Origin: JAEXNA01 sp050486105 | GTDB taxonomy: Bacteria > Vulcanimicrobiota > Xenobia > Xenobiales > JADMJV01 | DNA: 32,388 nucleotides | Direction of reading: 5' to 3' | Assembly (NCBI GenBank): GCA_050486105.1 | Contig: JBJHCR010000031.1 | Coordinates: forward strand, 1 to 32,388 | In this document: piece by piece, positions 6,033 to 14,290 of the stretch | Numbering within the stretch: the stretch's first letter is position 1 | How the letters are laid out: every line of letters starts with the position of its first letter | Translations under genes and position numbers: made by a program | The notes under the pieces: generated by a model | Database searches by the model: none | Told to the model about the DNA's origin: nothing | The model's input: the letters and a program-made list of their open reading frames with translations, nothing else

Positions 6033-7781
6033 ATGAGTCAAGCATCCGAAAAACACTTTCAAGAGGCCCTAAGGCAGCTGAGCGCCGACACCGACCCTCA
6101 GCTCGGGAGCCCATCCCCCCCAAATATTGCCGAAGTGTCCCAGCAGATGACCTTGAAAGACCGCTTTGTAAAAGCGATCTGTTCGGGGGGGTTCCTGGTC
6201 TTGCTCTTCTCCTTCAATTTTGGGCTCCTGGTCGAGGCGGTGAACATCAGCTACTTTAAGGAAACCGCCTGGCCCTCAATGTTGTTGCTCCTCTTGGTGG
6301 GCGTTCCTCTCACTTCGCTAGCCATCAGAGTCTTGATCGGCCCCCTTTTTCCCGGTCCCCGATACCTTGCCTCGGTGCTTCGATGGATGACCATCGGAAT
6401 GTTTGTCACCGCTTTTTCTACTGCTGGGATTCTGATCTTGTGTCGACTCCTACTGAAGCTGGACCTAGCTCGACTCACCGAACCCTTGACCGCGCTTTGG
6501 TTCTTGCACCAAACCGCGTCGCTATCTACGAATAGCGTACTTTTCTGGAGCGTGGTGCTCGGCGTTGTGACTGTGGTGATCTCGATGCTCCTGATCAAAT
6601 CTCACCAACTCTTTGTGAAGAATCCCTGGATTGAATACCCCGATTCACCATTAGCCCTTCGGGTTCTCGGTTGGCTAGTGGTCTTTGCTGCGATATTTTT
6701 CGTCTCCCTAGTGAACTCTCGCTACCGAGCTACTTGGGAACACTCCCAGGCTCCGGTGCTGATGACCTCTGAGAGCGCCAAAAGAGCCGAGGTCCTGTCC
6801 AAAAGCCCTTACAATTTCTCTAACATCGAGCGTCAGGACGGGGAGTTGGGATCCGAACTACACCGGTTGCTGGCAGAGAATCGACCTACGGGCCAAGAGG
6901 ATCAAGACGAGGACTTCGAAGCCCTCATAGACCTGGCCCAGCGGGCTCTGGAGACAGATAATCCACCTAGCCCGAGGTTGCAATATTTCACGGCGCTTTC
7001 CATCGACGAAGTTCTCGGACGTCACCATCGAACCTATCAACACCGAAGCGAACTCGAAAAACGAGCGGTGCCCTTGCAGCTTGAGCTTTGGCGGAACATC
7101 GCCGCAACCGAAGGCCCGGAGACGCTTTGGATGAACCGCAACACCGGAACCCTTTTCGCCTTGGAGAATCTCCTGGAAAACGCAGACCTAACGAAAGAAG
7201 AGCTACAAAGACTCCATGAACTTCTCGAGAGTCTGCTCCTCACTGAGCGCGATCGAAACACCTATCTCTGGATTCACACTCTGCGCCATTGGCACGCCTG
7301 GGGAGGGTTTCATAAAGTCACCTCCCCGGATTATCTCCTCGGATTGGGGGAACAAACCTTCCATCTATTTCTGCGGGCTCGCCTAGCCCAAGATCTAGAG
7401 GAACTCAAGAGAGCCGTCCCTGAAGGCTCAAAAGACCGCTTGGGCTCCGAGGAACCTGAAGTCCTAGGAGAAGCCCTCAAGACCTTACTTTGGCGCAGTT
7501 TCAGTCCCCTTGAGCAGGACAGAGAACTCTACTTCGATGGCGATCTGGCCGGAATCTTCGGCCTGCCCAACCGCCTGGAAAACGCTTTGCTCGGCACCAA
7601 GCTCAGGCTTTACAAACTCGAACACGGCAGCTACCCCAAGTCCTTAGAGCAGCTGGATTTCTCCAACGAGCTCAGTCGCCAGATTCCCGATCTGGTCGAC
7701 TACGATCCCAAAGGGCTCTTAAAACGTAAGGAGACCCCTTTTCCGGCCTCCCATGCCCCCGATACCCTGACTTTACCGTGA
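6033..7781 (+). CDS. Large membrane protein partnered with the ECF sigma factor
   Basis: A 582-residue protein with no family I can name. Residues 1-45 are soluble. About five membrane helices follow between 48 and 230 (for example SGGFLVLLFSFNFGLLVEAV, MLLLLLVGVPLTSLAIRVLI, VLFWSVVLGVVTVVISMLLI and VLGWLVVFAAIFFVSLV). The large remainder (about 235-582) is rich in helices with acidic/leucine repeats. Near the end, LRLYKLEHGSYPKSLEQLDF resembles the short Y-x(3)-G-x-YP-x-SL-x-xL segment of type II pseudopilins and of many planctomycete-type unknown proteins. Position directly behind an ECF gene suggests an anti-sigma or sensor role. It lacks the short cytosolic zinc anti-sigma domain usually seen, so this is inference from context. 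Confidence 0.6.
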   Translation: MSQASEKHFQEALRQLSADTDPQLGSPSPPNIAEVSQQMTLKDRFVKAICSGGFLVLLFSFNFGLLVEAVNISYFKETAWPSMLLLLLVGVPLTSLAIRVLIGPLFPGPRYLASVLRWMTIGMFVTAFSTAGILILCRLLLKLDLARLTEPLTALWFLHQTASLSTNSVLFWSVVLGVVTVVISMLLIKSHQLFVKNPWIEYPDSPLALRVLGWLVVFAAIFFVSLVNSRYRATWEHSQAPVLMTSESAKRAEVLSKSPYNFSNIERQDGELGSELHRLLAENRPTGQEDQDEDFEALIDLAQRALETDNPPSPRLQYFTALSIDEVLGRHHRTYQHRSELEKRAVPLQLELWRNIAATEGPETLWMNRNTGTLFALENLLENADLTKEELQRLHELLESLLLTERDRNTYLWIHTLRHWHAWGGFHKVTSPDYLLGLGEQTFHLFLRARLAQDLEELKRAVPEGSKDRLGSEEPEVLGEALKTLLWRSFSPLEQDRELYFDGDLAGIFGLPNRLENALLGTKLRLYKLEHGSYPKSLEQLDFSNELSRQIPDLVDYDPKGLLKRKETPFPASHAPDTLTLP

Positions 7782-8060
7782 AGAGCTGCAGCAGCAGATC
7801 TTCTGATCGGGACCGCAAAAAGAATCTTCGACCAGGGCCTGCCGGAAGTCCGCTATTTTCTCTGGGGAAACCGACATTCGGCGAGCCAGGTCGCATAAAC
7901 GGCAATCTTGGTCTTGGCACACCTCCCCCTCACAGCAAGCATAGTCTGCTGTAGAGGAAGCTTGGTGGGGGGCTCTGAGTTCCAACCCACTGGCCAAAAG
8001 CAACATTCCGAACATCAGCAACGGAATCATCCGCTCGCGAGACCACATCGACTTTCTCAT
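7773..8060 (-). CDS. Small cysteine-rich exported or anchored protein
   Basis: A 95-residue protein with an N-terminal hydrophobic stretch (about residues 11-27, MIPLLMFGMLLLASGLEL) after a basic start. A nine-cysteine tail is arranged CC-x4-C-x4-C-x2-C and C-x6-CCC, with helix LARRMSVSPEKIADFRQALVEDSF between the two clusters. This could hold disulfides in the periplasm or bind metal. I recognise no family. Its last 9 bases overlap the convergent 582-residue membrane protein gene. A GAGG about 11 bases upstream is the only ribosome site. An internal ATG at MWSRER or MIPLL is an equally possible start. Confidence 0.5.
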   Translation of the reverse strand: MRKSMWSRERMIPLLMFGMLLLASGLELRAPHQASSTADYACCEGEVCQDQDCRLCDLARRMSVSPEKIADFRQALVEDSFCGPDQKICCCSSSR

Positions 8061-8104
8061 GAGGGCATTATCCTCAATGAAATAGCCTCTAACCTTGACT
8101 TGGA

Positions 8105-8536
8105 TCAGGTGGAGAGGGGATCGAGCACCCGAATCTCGCGGAAACGTAGAAAGTCGGTGTCGTTGGAGGCCAAGACCGCGCCGTGTTCAAGCACCAGGGC
8201 CGCGATCAAAGCGTCGGTCGTCATGGAACCTGAGATGCGATAACGCTGAACGAGCTTGCGGAAATTCAGGTAAGTCTGTGGAGTGGTTCCGAGCAGTCTC
8301 ACCGAGGGAAAGGCCAGCCACCCATCAATGAGAGAAAACACTTCTTCAGGACTGTATGGGTCAGTGACGATCTGTCTACCCGTCAACAGTCTCACGAATC
8401 CTTGCAAGACCGGCCAACAGATTCCGATGGACGCCCCCCCATTGATCTGGTCCTCCCACCATCGCACCGCCAAGAGATGCCTTGGGGCAGAGGCGTTGTA
8501 GACATAGACCAAGACATTTAGGTCGGGGATCACCAA
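8105..8536 (-). CDS. PIN-domain toxin, VapC family
   Basis: A 143-residue PIN-domain RNase-type toxin. It opens with VIPDLNVLVYVYNA, whose aspartate (about residue 5) is the first metal ligand. GFVRLLTG is in the position where this subgroup has F-x-R-x-T, followed by MTTDALIAALVLEHGAVLASNDTDFLRF with the conserved later aspartates. VapC proteins cleave tRNA or rRNA until bound by their antitoxin. The gene starts 5 bases after the antitoxin stop. The start could be TTG at 8536 or GTG at 8533; neither has a well-placed Shine-Dalgarno, consistent with translational coupling. The target RNA is not predictable from sequence. Confidence 0.88.
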   Translation of the reverse strand: MVIPDLNVLVYVYNASAPRHLLAVRWWEDQINGGASIGICWPVLQGFVRLLTGRQIVTDPYSPEEVFSLIDGWLAFPSVRLLGTTPQTYLNFRKLVQRYRISGSMTTDALIAALVLEHGAVLASNDTDFLRFREIRVLDPLST

Positions 8537-8541
8537 CGACT

Positions 8542-8775
8542 TTAAGGCTCCACTTCAAGCTCATCAACCAAGCGATTGAGATGGTCGAGATCGATGCCGG
8601 TGCGAAACCCACAGGCCTTGGCCCGCACCCGATAAGGCGCGTCCGGCTTTTCATAGACGGCCAGTCCCAGGGCCAAGGTGCGGTTCAAGACCTCTTTGAA
8701 AGAAAGCCCAAGCTCTGAGGCCTTCTGACGCAAGCGGTTGTCGAGGTCGGGATCGAGATGGACAGTCGTTCGCAT
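8542..8775 (-). CDS. Ribbon-helix-helix antitoxin of the VapC partner
   Basis: A 77-residue antitoxin. MRTTVHLDPDLDNRLRQKASELGLSFKEVLNRTL is a ribbon-helix-helix DNA-binding fold (about residues 1-40). The tail from PYRVRAKACGFRTGIDLDHLN to VDELEVEP is the toxin-binding part typical of this subfamily. RHH antitoxins neutralise the toxin and, with it, repress their own promoter. The ATG sits exactly where a strong upstream promoter would start transcription, so the mRNA is probably leaderless. The gene precedes the toxin by 5 bases in one operon. Confidence 0.87.
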   Translation of the reverse strand: MRTTVHLDPDLDNRLRQKASELGLSFKEVLNRTLALGLAVYEKPDAPYRVRAKACGFRTGIDLDHLNRLVDELEVEP

Positions 8776-8810
8776 ACTAGCATACTAATCTCCCAGTCAA
8801 AGTATGTCAA
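8772..8810 (-). promoter_or_regulatory. Leaderless operator-promoter of the vapBC-type operon
   Basis: Read on the minus strand: perfect -35 TTGACA (8810-8805), 17-base spacer, -10 TAGTAT (8787-8782), then six bases and the ATG, putting the likely transcription start on its A (8775). The octamer TAGTATGC occurs twice in tandem (8787-8780 and 8779-8772), covering the -10 and the start codon. A CATACT/AGTATG inverted pair spans the spacer. This is the expected layout for an antitoxin-repressed promoter. Confidence 0.68.
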
Positions 8811-8829
8811 CGTGCTGTTCCATTCCTTA

Positions 8830-9822
8830 CTACTTATGAACCATACTCTCCGGCATGGGATAGAGAACCTTGAGGATGTCTTCCACCCGCTGAGCCCAGG
8901 AGCGCTCATTGTGGCGCCCGCCCTCGATCTCGCGATAGAAGAGGTCTTGGTCCTCAACGTAGCCGTTGTAAACCAGCACCGCCCGCAAAGTTCGAACATC
9001 TTCGAGCACGTCGGGAACCTGATTGCCGGTGGTATCGGTGCTGCACTCTTCGGTGCCCATGTCCAGCCAAATCTTGCTGGGCCCTTTGCTTCCGGGTTGT
9101 CCTCCGACGAAAGTGATCATGGCCCGTGCGGCCCACCACAGAGATGGTGAAATGGCCGCCACCCGTCCGAACACCTTGGGGTGTCTCCAGGCCAAATATA
9201 AGGCACACAGGCCACCCAGAGATGACCCGGCGATGGCTGTCTTCTCAGGGTCCGAAGTGATGTTATAGAGCTTCCTCAGTTCCGGCATCAGCTCATCGAT
9301 CAAGAACTTTCCGTAGACATCGGCGTACCCACCTCCATGGTTGCGGTCTACGAAGGGGGTGTATTCGATCACTCGCTTATGGGAATTATAAACCGCCACC
9401 GCCACCAATGGCTCCACCTGACGATCTCGGATCAAGCGCTCAGCGCTTTCGTCCACTTCCCACTCGACTCCGAACACCGCCGTCTCTCGGTCGAAAATGT
9501 TTTGGCCGTCGTTGAGAAACAGCACCGGATACAGCCAGGGATCGTCGGCGGAATAGCCCGGAGGCAGATAGACTCTATATTCCCGCTCTCCACCCAAGAA
9601 GACGGAGTCGATGGTGTGACGCCTAATATCTCCAGTGAGACTGGTGTCCTTCTGGTGGCCGGGCCAATAGGATCGCAGGCTGAGGATCCCATCGCAGCCC
9701 AAGTTTCTGCCAGGTTTCTGCTGTCTCGAGGACGACATTGGATCCTCCGTTGGAGAAGTCGTTTCCGAAGTTTTGCTCAGGACCTTGGGTCTTTCTGACG
9801 CTTTGCCTTTTTTCTTTGCCAC
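8830..9822 (-). CDS. Enterochelin-esterase-like alpha/beta hydrolase
   Basis: A 330-residue protein of the putative esterase family (PF00756-type, IroE/Fes-like). YRVYLPPGYSADDPWLYPVLFLNDGQNIF is the family opening. The nucleophile elbow GSSLGG is near residue 201, followed by YLAWRHPKVFGRVAAISPSLWW. IWLDMGTEE supplies an acidic residue and EGGRHNERSW the histidine. Members hydrolyse esters of siderophores, glycans or short acyl groups; the substrate here is unknown. The first 45 residues are basic and low-complexity with no signal peptide, so the protein is probably cytosolic or the true start is later (Met29). The annotated start is a GTG at 9822 without a close Shine-Dalgarno. It diverges from the GT9 gene across 93 bases. 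Confidence 0.85.
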   Translation of the reverse strand: MAKKKGKASERPKVLSKTSETTSPTEDPMSSSRQQKPGRNLGCDGILSLRSYWPGHQKDTSLTGDIRRHTIDSVFLGGEREYRVYLPPGYSADDPWLYPVLFLNDGQNIFDRETAVFGVEWEVDESAERLIRDRQVEPLVAVAVYNSHKRVIEYTPFVDRNHGGGYADVYGKFLIDELMPELRKLYNITSDPEKTAIAGSSLGGLCALYLAWRHPKVFGRVAAISPSLWWAARAMITFVGGQPGSKGPSKIWLDMGTEECSTDTTGNQVPDVLEDVRTLRAVLVYNGYVEDQDLFYREIEGGRHNERSWAQRVEDILKVLYPMPESMVHK

Positions 9823-9915
9823 TAGATCGGCTTCGCCTCAAAACAGAAGGAGCCCTGGAGGCAAATGGCCCACCCGGACAAGGGGTCTCGCCCAGAAGAG
9901 ACGCACTAGGGCAGA

Positions 9916-11034
9916 ATGACCGATTGGAAGCTCGACTGCCGCCACTTCTTGGGCCACAAACCCTGTCGTTTCAAACGCACCTGTCCCGAGTGCCCGCACT
10001 ACTCCCCCTACGATCATCGAATCCTGATCATTAAGCTCGCGGCCGTGGGCGATGTTTTGCGCACCACGGTGCTCCTCTCCGCCCTGAAAGACCGCTATCC
10101 CAATAGCCAGGTCACCTGGCTCAGCGAACCCGGGGGAGTCGAACTGCTGAAAGGCCTGCCGGAGATCGACCGTTTGATGACAGCCGATTTGGGAACCTTG
10201 GAAGGCCTGAGAGCAGAGAGCTTCGACCGTCTGTACTGCTTCGACAAAGAGCCGTTGGCCACGGGTCTAGCAACCAAGGTGCAGGCCCAGATCAGGATCG
10301 GTTTCGGTCAAAATAGCCACGGGGCCCTGATCCCGCTCAACCCAGCCTCCCAGTACGCCTACGATCTAGGACTCGACGACGAACTCAAATTTCGAAAAAA
10401 CACCAAGACCTACCCGGAGATCGTCTATGAGATGTCCGAATTGGAGTATAAAGGCCAGGAATACCGCTTCGAAATCAGCCCCGAGGAAGGCACCTTTGCC
10501 CAAATATTTGCCGAGAACCATGGACTGGACCCGAGTCGACCGATCATAGGTATCAACACCGGTTGTGGTCCAGTCTTTCAGATGAAGAAGTGGCCAGTGG
10601 AGAACTTGGTGGCCTTTATTGACCTCGTGGGGTCCCAAATGGACGCTCAAGTGCTGCTCTACGGTGGACCAGCCGAACTCGAGTTACACCGGGCCATCAA
10701 GGAACGGGTGAACCACCCAGTGATCGACACCGGTTGCCAAAATAGCCTAAGAGAGTTTGCCGCCCTGATTGAACTGTGCGACGTTCTAATCACCGGGGAC
10801 ACCATGGCGATGCACTTAGGGATCGCTCTCAAGAAACAGGTGGTCCTCTTGATCGGTTCCACCTCTTGGACCGAGATCGATCTCTTCGGCCGAGGTCAAA
10901 AACTGATCACCGACTTTCCTTGTGCACCTTGCTATAAGAGGATCTGCGATTTTGATCCTTGGTGCCTGCAAGAGATCCACCCCGAGCAAGTCCTTCAGGC
11001 CGTGCAGGATTGCCTGCTCCAGGTCCGTTCTTAA
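9916..11034 (+). CDS. GT9 heptosyltransferase-like glycosyltransferase
   Basis: A 372-residue member of glycosyltransferase family 9 (ADP-heptose:LPS heptosyltransferase type, GT-B fold). Features: a four-cysteine N-terminal segment (Cys 8, 17, 23 and 26 in CRHFLGHKPCRFKRTCPECPHY) likely to bind metal; the Rossmann start ILIIKLAAVGDVLRTTVLLSAL; a second-domain GINTGCG with a lysine shortly after; and GDTMAMHLGIALKKQVVLLIGSTSW, the family's sugar-nucleotide site. The C-terminus has more cysteines (PCAPCYKRICDFDPWC), typical of this Cys-rich subgroup. It probably adds a sugar to lipopolysaccharide core or another surface glycan at the inner membrane face. Its stop overlaps the convergent GT39-like gene by four bases (TTAA). 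Confidence 0.9.
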   Translation: MTDWKLDCRHFLGHKPCRFKRTCPECPHYSPYDHRILIIKLAAVGDVLRTTVLLSALKDRYPNSQVTWLSEPGGVELLKGLPEIDRLMTADLGTLEGLRAESFDRLYCFDKEPLATGLATKVQAQIRIGFGQNSHGALIPLNPASQYAYDLGLDDELKFRKNTKTYPEIVYEMSELEYKGQEYRFEISPEEGTFAQIFAENHGLDPSRPIIGINTGCGPVFQMKKWPVENLVAFIDLVGSQMDAQVLLYGGPAELELHRAIKERVNHPVIDTGCQNSLREFAALIELCDVLITGDTMAMHLGIALKKQVVLLIGSTSWTEIDLFGRGQKLITDFPCAPCYKRICDFDPWCLQEIHPEQVLQAVQDCLLQVRS

Positions 11035-12431
11035 CGAAACCGTACCACCCTGAGCCATCCCGAAGGCAGACGAGGTCTAAGCTCGCGTTCTTCGGTTCTG
11101 GGCATGAGTTTCATCAAGCTGCTTTCGAGTCCCACGGTTCGTACGTAAGGATGCACCGGAGTGGTGACCAGAAACACTCGAGGAGCCTGACGGAACTGCT
11201 GCAGTTGCTCCTCCGAGGGTTGGTCTACGCCCAGCATTCGATTTGCGGGAATCCCGTAATAAATCAGGGGCACCGCATTCATGGAGGGGTGTACTAAAAT
11301 GAGATCGTCGGGGCGAGCGTTGGCTCGCAGAAAGTTTGCCATGGCCTGCCAGTTGGCCCCATAGTCTCGCCCTTGGCCCACCGTGGGCCACCAAGTGCTC
11401 AGGTTCCCAAGCACCAGCAAGATCACCATCGAGCCCTGGAGCCAGCGCCAGGGCATACTCAAGATCGCTTTGGCTAGCAACCACACTAGGGGTGGCGTGC
11501 ACCAAACGAAATACTTGAATTCGAAAAGACGCATAGAAGTCAGGGTGGACAGCCCAAACAGAACCACGAGCGGCACCCAAACCCACAGCATCGCTCGTTG
11601 CACCGACAAGTCCCGACGAGAACGAAAGCCTACCGCCAAAAGCATGCTCAAAGTAAACAGTCCCGCTCCCATGAACCAAGACGAGCCCGAAGGCCCCAGG
11701 TTGCCCATAGTCATTCGGCCCAACAATTCCAGGGCCTCAGACCAAGTGGGAGCCGGTCGAATCAGCAAGTCTTGACCGCCCACCTGTTTCAGCAACACCT
11801 GCAGCCAAGGGAGGAACAGAAACCCCGAACCGGCCAGGGCCAAGAGCCAGCGCCACCAGCGAGCCAGCCCTCCGGGCAGGACCCAGAAAAAGGCAACCGG
11901 CAAAGCAAAAAAAGACAGATAGTGCGTGTAGAACGAGAGCGCCGTAGCCAGACTGTAACCAACCAGATAGCGCGGCCCGCCTCCCTGAAGCCAGTGCTGC
12001 AGACAGGTTAAAGCCAGCAGAACAAGGAGAACCAACAAGGAGTACATCCTGAGCTCTCGGCTCGCCTCGATATGGTAGGTGGAGACCGCCAATAGACCCA
12101 TTGCCAAGGTGGCTTCGCGCTCGTTCCCCCATTGCCGAAACAGATGGAGACCCAGAAAAAGTGACAGCAATCCAAACAACACCGATGGAAAACGGAGCAC
12201 GCCTTCCCCGGTTCCTAGAATCTGCCAACTGTAGATGAAGCTGAAGTAACCCGGGGGATGAACCTCGCCGACTCCCAGCATGATCCCCGGGAGATCCCTA
12301 GGTGAAAAGCTCCCGAAAAAGATAGTGCCGGACTCATCCAGGGACAACCCGGGCCCACCAAGGTCCCACAACCTCAATACGGCACCGAAAAAGAGTAAGC
12401 CGATAAGGATGGCGTTCGGGGAGGCGGGCAT
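11031..12431 (-). CDS. GT39/ArnT-like membrane glycosyltransferase
   Basis: About 466 residues with roughly 10-12 membrane helices, of the PMT/ArnT (GT-C, dolichyl- or polyprenyl-phosphate sugar) superfamily. After the first helix comes GLSLDESG, the conserved acidic loop, then VGEVHPPGYFSFIYSW, matching the family's H-P-P-x-Y motif, and SRELRMYSLLVLL. The soluble C-terminal part (from about GRDYGANWQAMANFL) is periplasmic in relatives. It would transfer a sugar from a polyprenyl phosphate to a lipid or protein acceptor. The neighbouring polyprenyl-phosphate-mannose-synthase-like gene could make that donor, an attractive pairing. I chose ATG 12431 (MPASPNAILIGLL) because extending to 12533 would overlap the divergent gene and add a non-hydrophobic tail. 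Confidence 0.85.
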   Translation of the reverse strand: MPASPNAILIGLLFFGAVLRLWDLGGPGLSLDESGTIFFGSFSPRDLPGIMLGVGEVHPPGYFSFIYSWQILGTGEGVLRFPSVLFGLLSLFLGLHLFRQWGNEREATLAMGLLAVSTYHIEASRELRMYSLLVLLVLLALTCLQHWLQGGGPRYLVGYSLATALSFYTHYLSFFALPVAFFWVLPGGLARWWRWLLALAGSGFLFLPWLQVLLKQVGGQDLLIRPAPTWSEALELLGRMTMGNLGPSGSSWFMGAGLFTLSMLLAVGFRSRRDLSVQRAMLWVWVPLVVLFGLSTLTSMRLFEFKYFVWCTPPLVWLLAKAILSMPWRWLQGSMVILLVLGNLSTWWPTVGQGRDYGANWQAMANFLRANARPDDLILVHPSMNAVPLIYYGIPANRMLGVDQPSEEQLQQFRQAPRVFLVTTPVHPYVRTVGLESSLMKLMPRTEERELRPRLPSGWLRVVRFR

Positions 12432-12495
12432 AGCTTGGCAGTTTCGTGGCCTCGAGGGGAGGTTCCCACCTGAAGAGCGACAAAAGACCAACCCC

Positions 12496-14181
12496 ATGGC
12501 AGAATTCCGGCGGGCGGCGGTTTTTATCCCCACCTACAACGAAAGCGAAAACATCGTCGACCTGATTCAGGCCATCCTGACCACCCCCACTCCCGGGGTG
12601 GAAGTTGAAGTCTGCGTGGTGGACGACAATTCCCCCGACGGCACCTCAGACCTGGTGGAAACCCTAGCGGCCACCGATTCTCGAGTGCACCTCATTCGAC
12701 GCACAGGTCTCAAAGGGCGCGGGGTGGCAGGCGTCGACGGCTACCGCTGGGGACTGGCCCGAGGGGCGGACCTGATCTGCGAGTTGGACGCCGACTTCTC
12801 TCACCACCCTCGCTACTTGCCCCAATTGTTTGAGGCCGCCCTGGAGGCCGATGTGGTCTTGGGCAGCCGATTCGTGGACCAAGGATTGGATGCCGACCGG
12901 GGGTTAGTGCGTCGCATGATCACCAGGGCCGCCAACCTCTATATACAGATCGTGCTTGGGATCGATGTGCGTGACCCTAACTCTGGCTACCGATGCTTCC
13001 GTCGTCAAAGCCTGGAGGCTATCGACATCGAGAGCTTGCGTTCGGTAGGGCCAGCCATCGTGCAAGAAGTACTGTTTCGCTGCCACCGTATCGGACTGAC
13101 CATTCACGAGGTGGGAGTGGTCTTCCGAGATCGACAAGAAGGCTACTCTAAGCTCGGATTTCGCCAACTCATGCAAGGCTATACCACCATCTTACGCCTT
13201 CGCCTTTTTGAAGCTCGAAAGTGGAAACGGAGTTTGAAGCCAGCCTGTCCGGTCTGCCATTCCAACCAGGCCGAGAGCTACGCCGCCGAATTCTACCAGC
13301 ATCGAGAACAGATCTACGATCTGTTGCGCTGTATGGGCTGCGGTCTGGTCCGAGTCAGTCCGCTGCCCAGTCCCGAGGAAGTGGCCACTTACTATGTTCG
13401 AGAGTATTTTGAGGCCGACTACAACTCGCTCTTGGCCAGAGGCAGCTACTTTGAGAACGAGGAGCCCTTACGCCGGCGCTACTCAGAAGTCTTAGACTTG
13501 GTGCGTCCCTTTCGCGCTGAGCCCGGTCGCTTTTTGGACGTTGGCTGCGCCGGGGGTTACTTCCTGAAGGTGGCTCGAGAGCAAGGCTGGGAGCCAACAG
13601 GTATTGAACTCTCCGAAGAGGCCGCCGTTGAGGCCAGGAAGTTAGTGGACGAGCGGGTCATCGCCGGACGCCCCGAAGACATCCGTGATCAAGGGGAACG
13701 CTTCGAACTGATCCACTGTGGTCACACCTTAGAGCACATGACCGACCCTGGTATGTTTGTGGAGTGCGCCCGAGAACTCTTGGTCGAGGGCGGACACCTG
13801 GCAATCGAGGTGCCGTGCTATGTGAATTCCTTCTATTTTGCCGGAGTACGATTGCTGGGTTGGTTGGCCCAGGAAAACGTCTCTCATCAAGAGAGCCGGT
13901 CCATGCTCTACGCCCTGAAGGTGCAAAGAGGCCCGCGACAACAGCCTCCTTACCACCTATTCGAGTTCACCCCCAGCACCCTCAAAAAGCTGATGGAAAA
14001 GCATGGCCTGAAGGTGGTGAAAGTCTACCAATCGGTGCCGGTGCCGTCTCGCCCGGAGCAAGGGTCTGGCTGGCTGCGTAGGCTGGCTCAAGTTGGCTTT
14101 CGAAGCTTAGATTGGCTCGCTCGACAAGGTCTGATCCGTGGTGGTCAGGTGATGGTGATCTGCGAAAAGCCGATCGAGTAA
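12496..14181 (+). CDS. Fusion: polyprenol-P-mannose synthase-like GT2 plus methyltransferase
   Basis: About 561 residues in two enzyme halves. Residues 1-240 are a GT2 of the DPM1 type: VFIPTYNESENI, VVDDNSPDGTSDLV, the DADFSHHP acidic motif, VLGSRFV, and the DPNSGYRCFRR and EGYSKLGFRQ stretches. DPM1-like enzymes make polyprenyl-phosphate sugars. A zinc-ribbon-like CPVCHSN...CMGCGLV (about 250-290) links to a class I SAM methyltransferase: motif I FLDVGCAGGYFL (about 350) and HCGHTLEHMTDP, ending near 480. The C-terminal part resembles sugar or small-molecule C/O-methyltransferases with such zinc heads. The frame runs uninterrupted across the junction. I started at ATG 12496 since earlier in-frame codons overlap the divergent gene. 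No clear Shine-Dalgarno. It diverges from the GT39-like gene across 64 bases. Confidence 0.88.
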   Translation: MAEFRRAAVFIPTYNESENIVDLIQAILTTPTPGVEVEVCVVDDNSPDGTSDLVETLAATDSRVHLIRRTGLKGRGVAGVDGYRWGLARGADLICELDADFSHHPRYLPQLFEAALEADVVLGSRFVDQGLDADRGLVRRMITRAANLYIQIVLGIDVRDPNSGYRCFRRQSLEAIDIESLRSVGPAIVQEVLFRCHRIGLTIHEVGVVFRDRQEGYSKLGFRQLMQGYTTILRLRLFEARKWKRSLKPACPVCHSNQAESYAAEFYQHREQIYDLLRCMGCGLVRVSPLPSPEEVATYYVREYFEADYNSLLARGSYFENEEPLRRRYSEVLDLVRPFRAEPGRFLDVGCAGGYFLKVAREQGWEPTGIELSEEAAVEARKLVDERVIAGRPEDIRDQGERFELIHCGHTLEHMTDPGMFVECARELLVEGGHLAIEVPCYVNSFYFAGVRLLGWLAQENVSHQESRSMLYALKVQRGPRQQPPYHLFEFTPSTLKKLMEKHGLKVVKVYQSVPVPSRPEQGSGWLRRLAQVGFRSLDWLARQGLIRGGQVMVICEKPIE

Positions 14182-14290
14182 GGTCTTCGGACACTTTCCC
14201 TTGCTCCAGCAATTGAGGAGTAGCAGTCGTCCACATAACCCAGATAATGCGCGGGGAAATACGATTTTCTGGACCGATCTTCGAAAGCTC

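Noticed and set aside
9337..9798. 153-codon frame opposite the esterase gene
   Set aside because: It is the complement of a well-supported esterase coding sequence.
12280..12495. In-frame extension upstream of the GT2-methyltransferase fusion
   Set aside because: It lies wholly inside the divergent GT39-like gene, and the GT2 family starts at about 12505.
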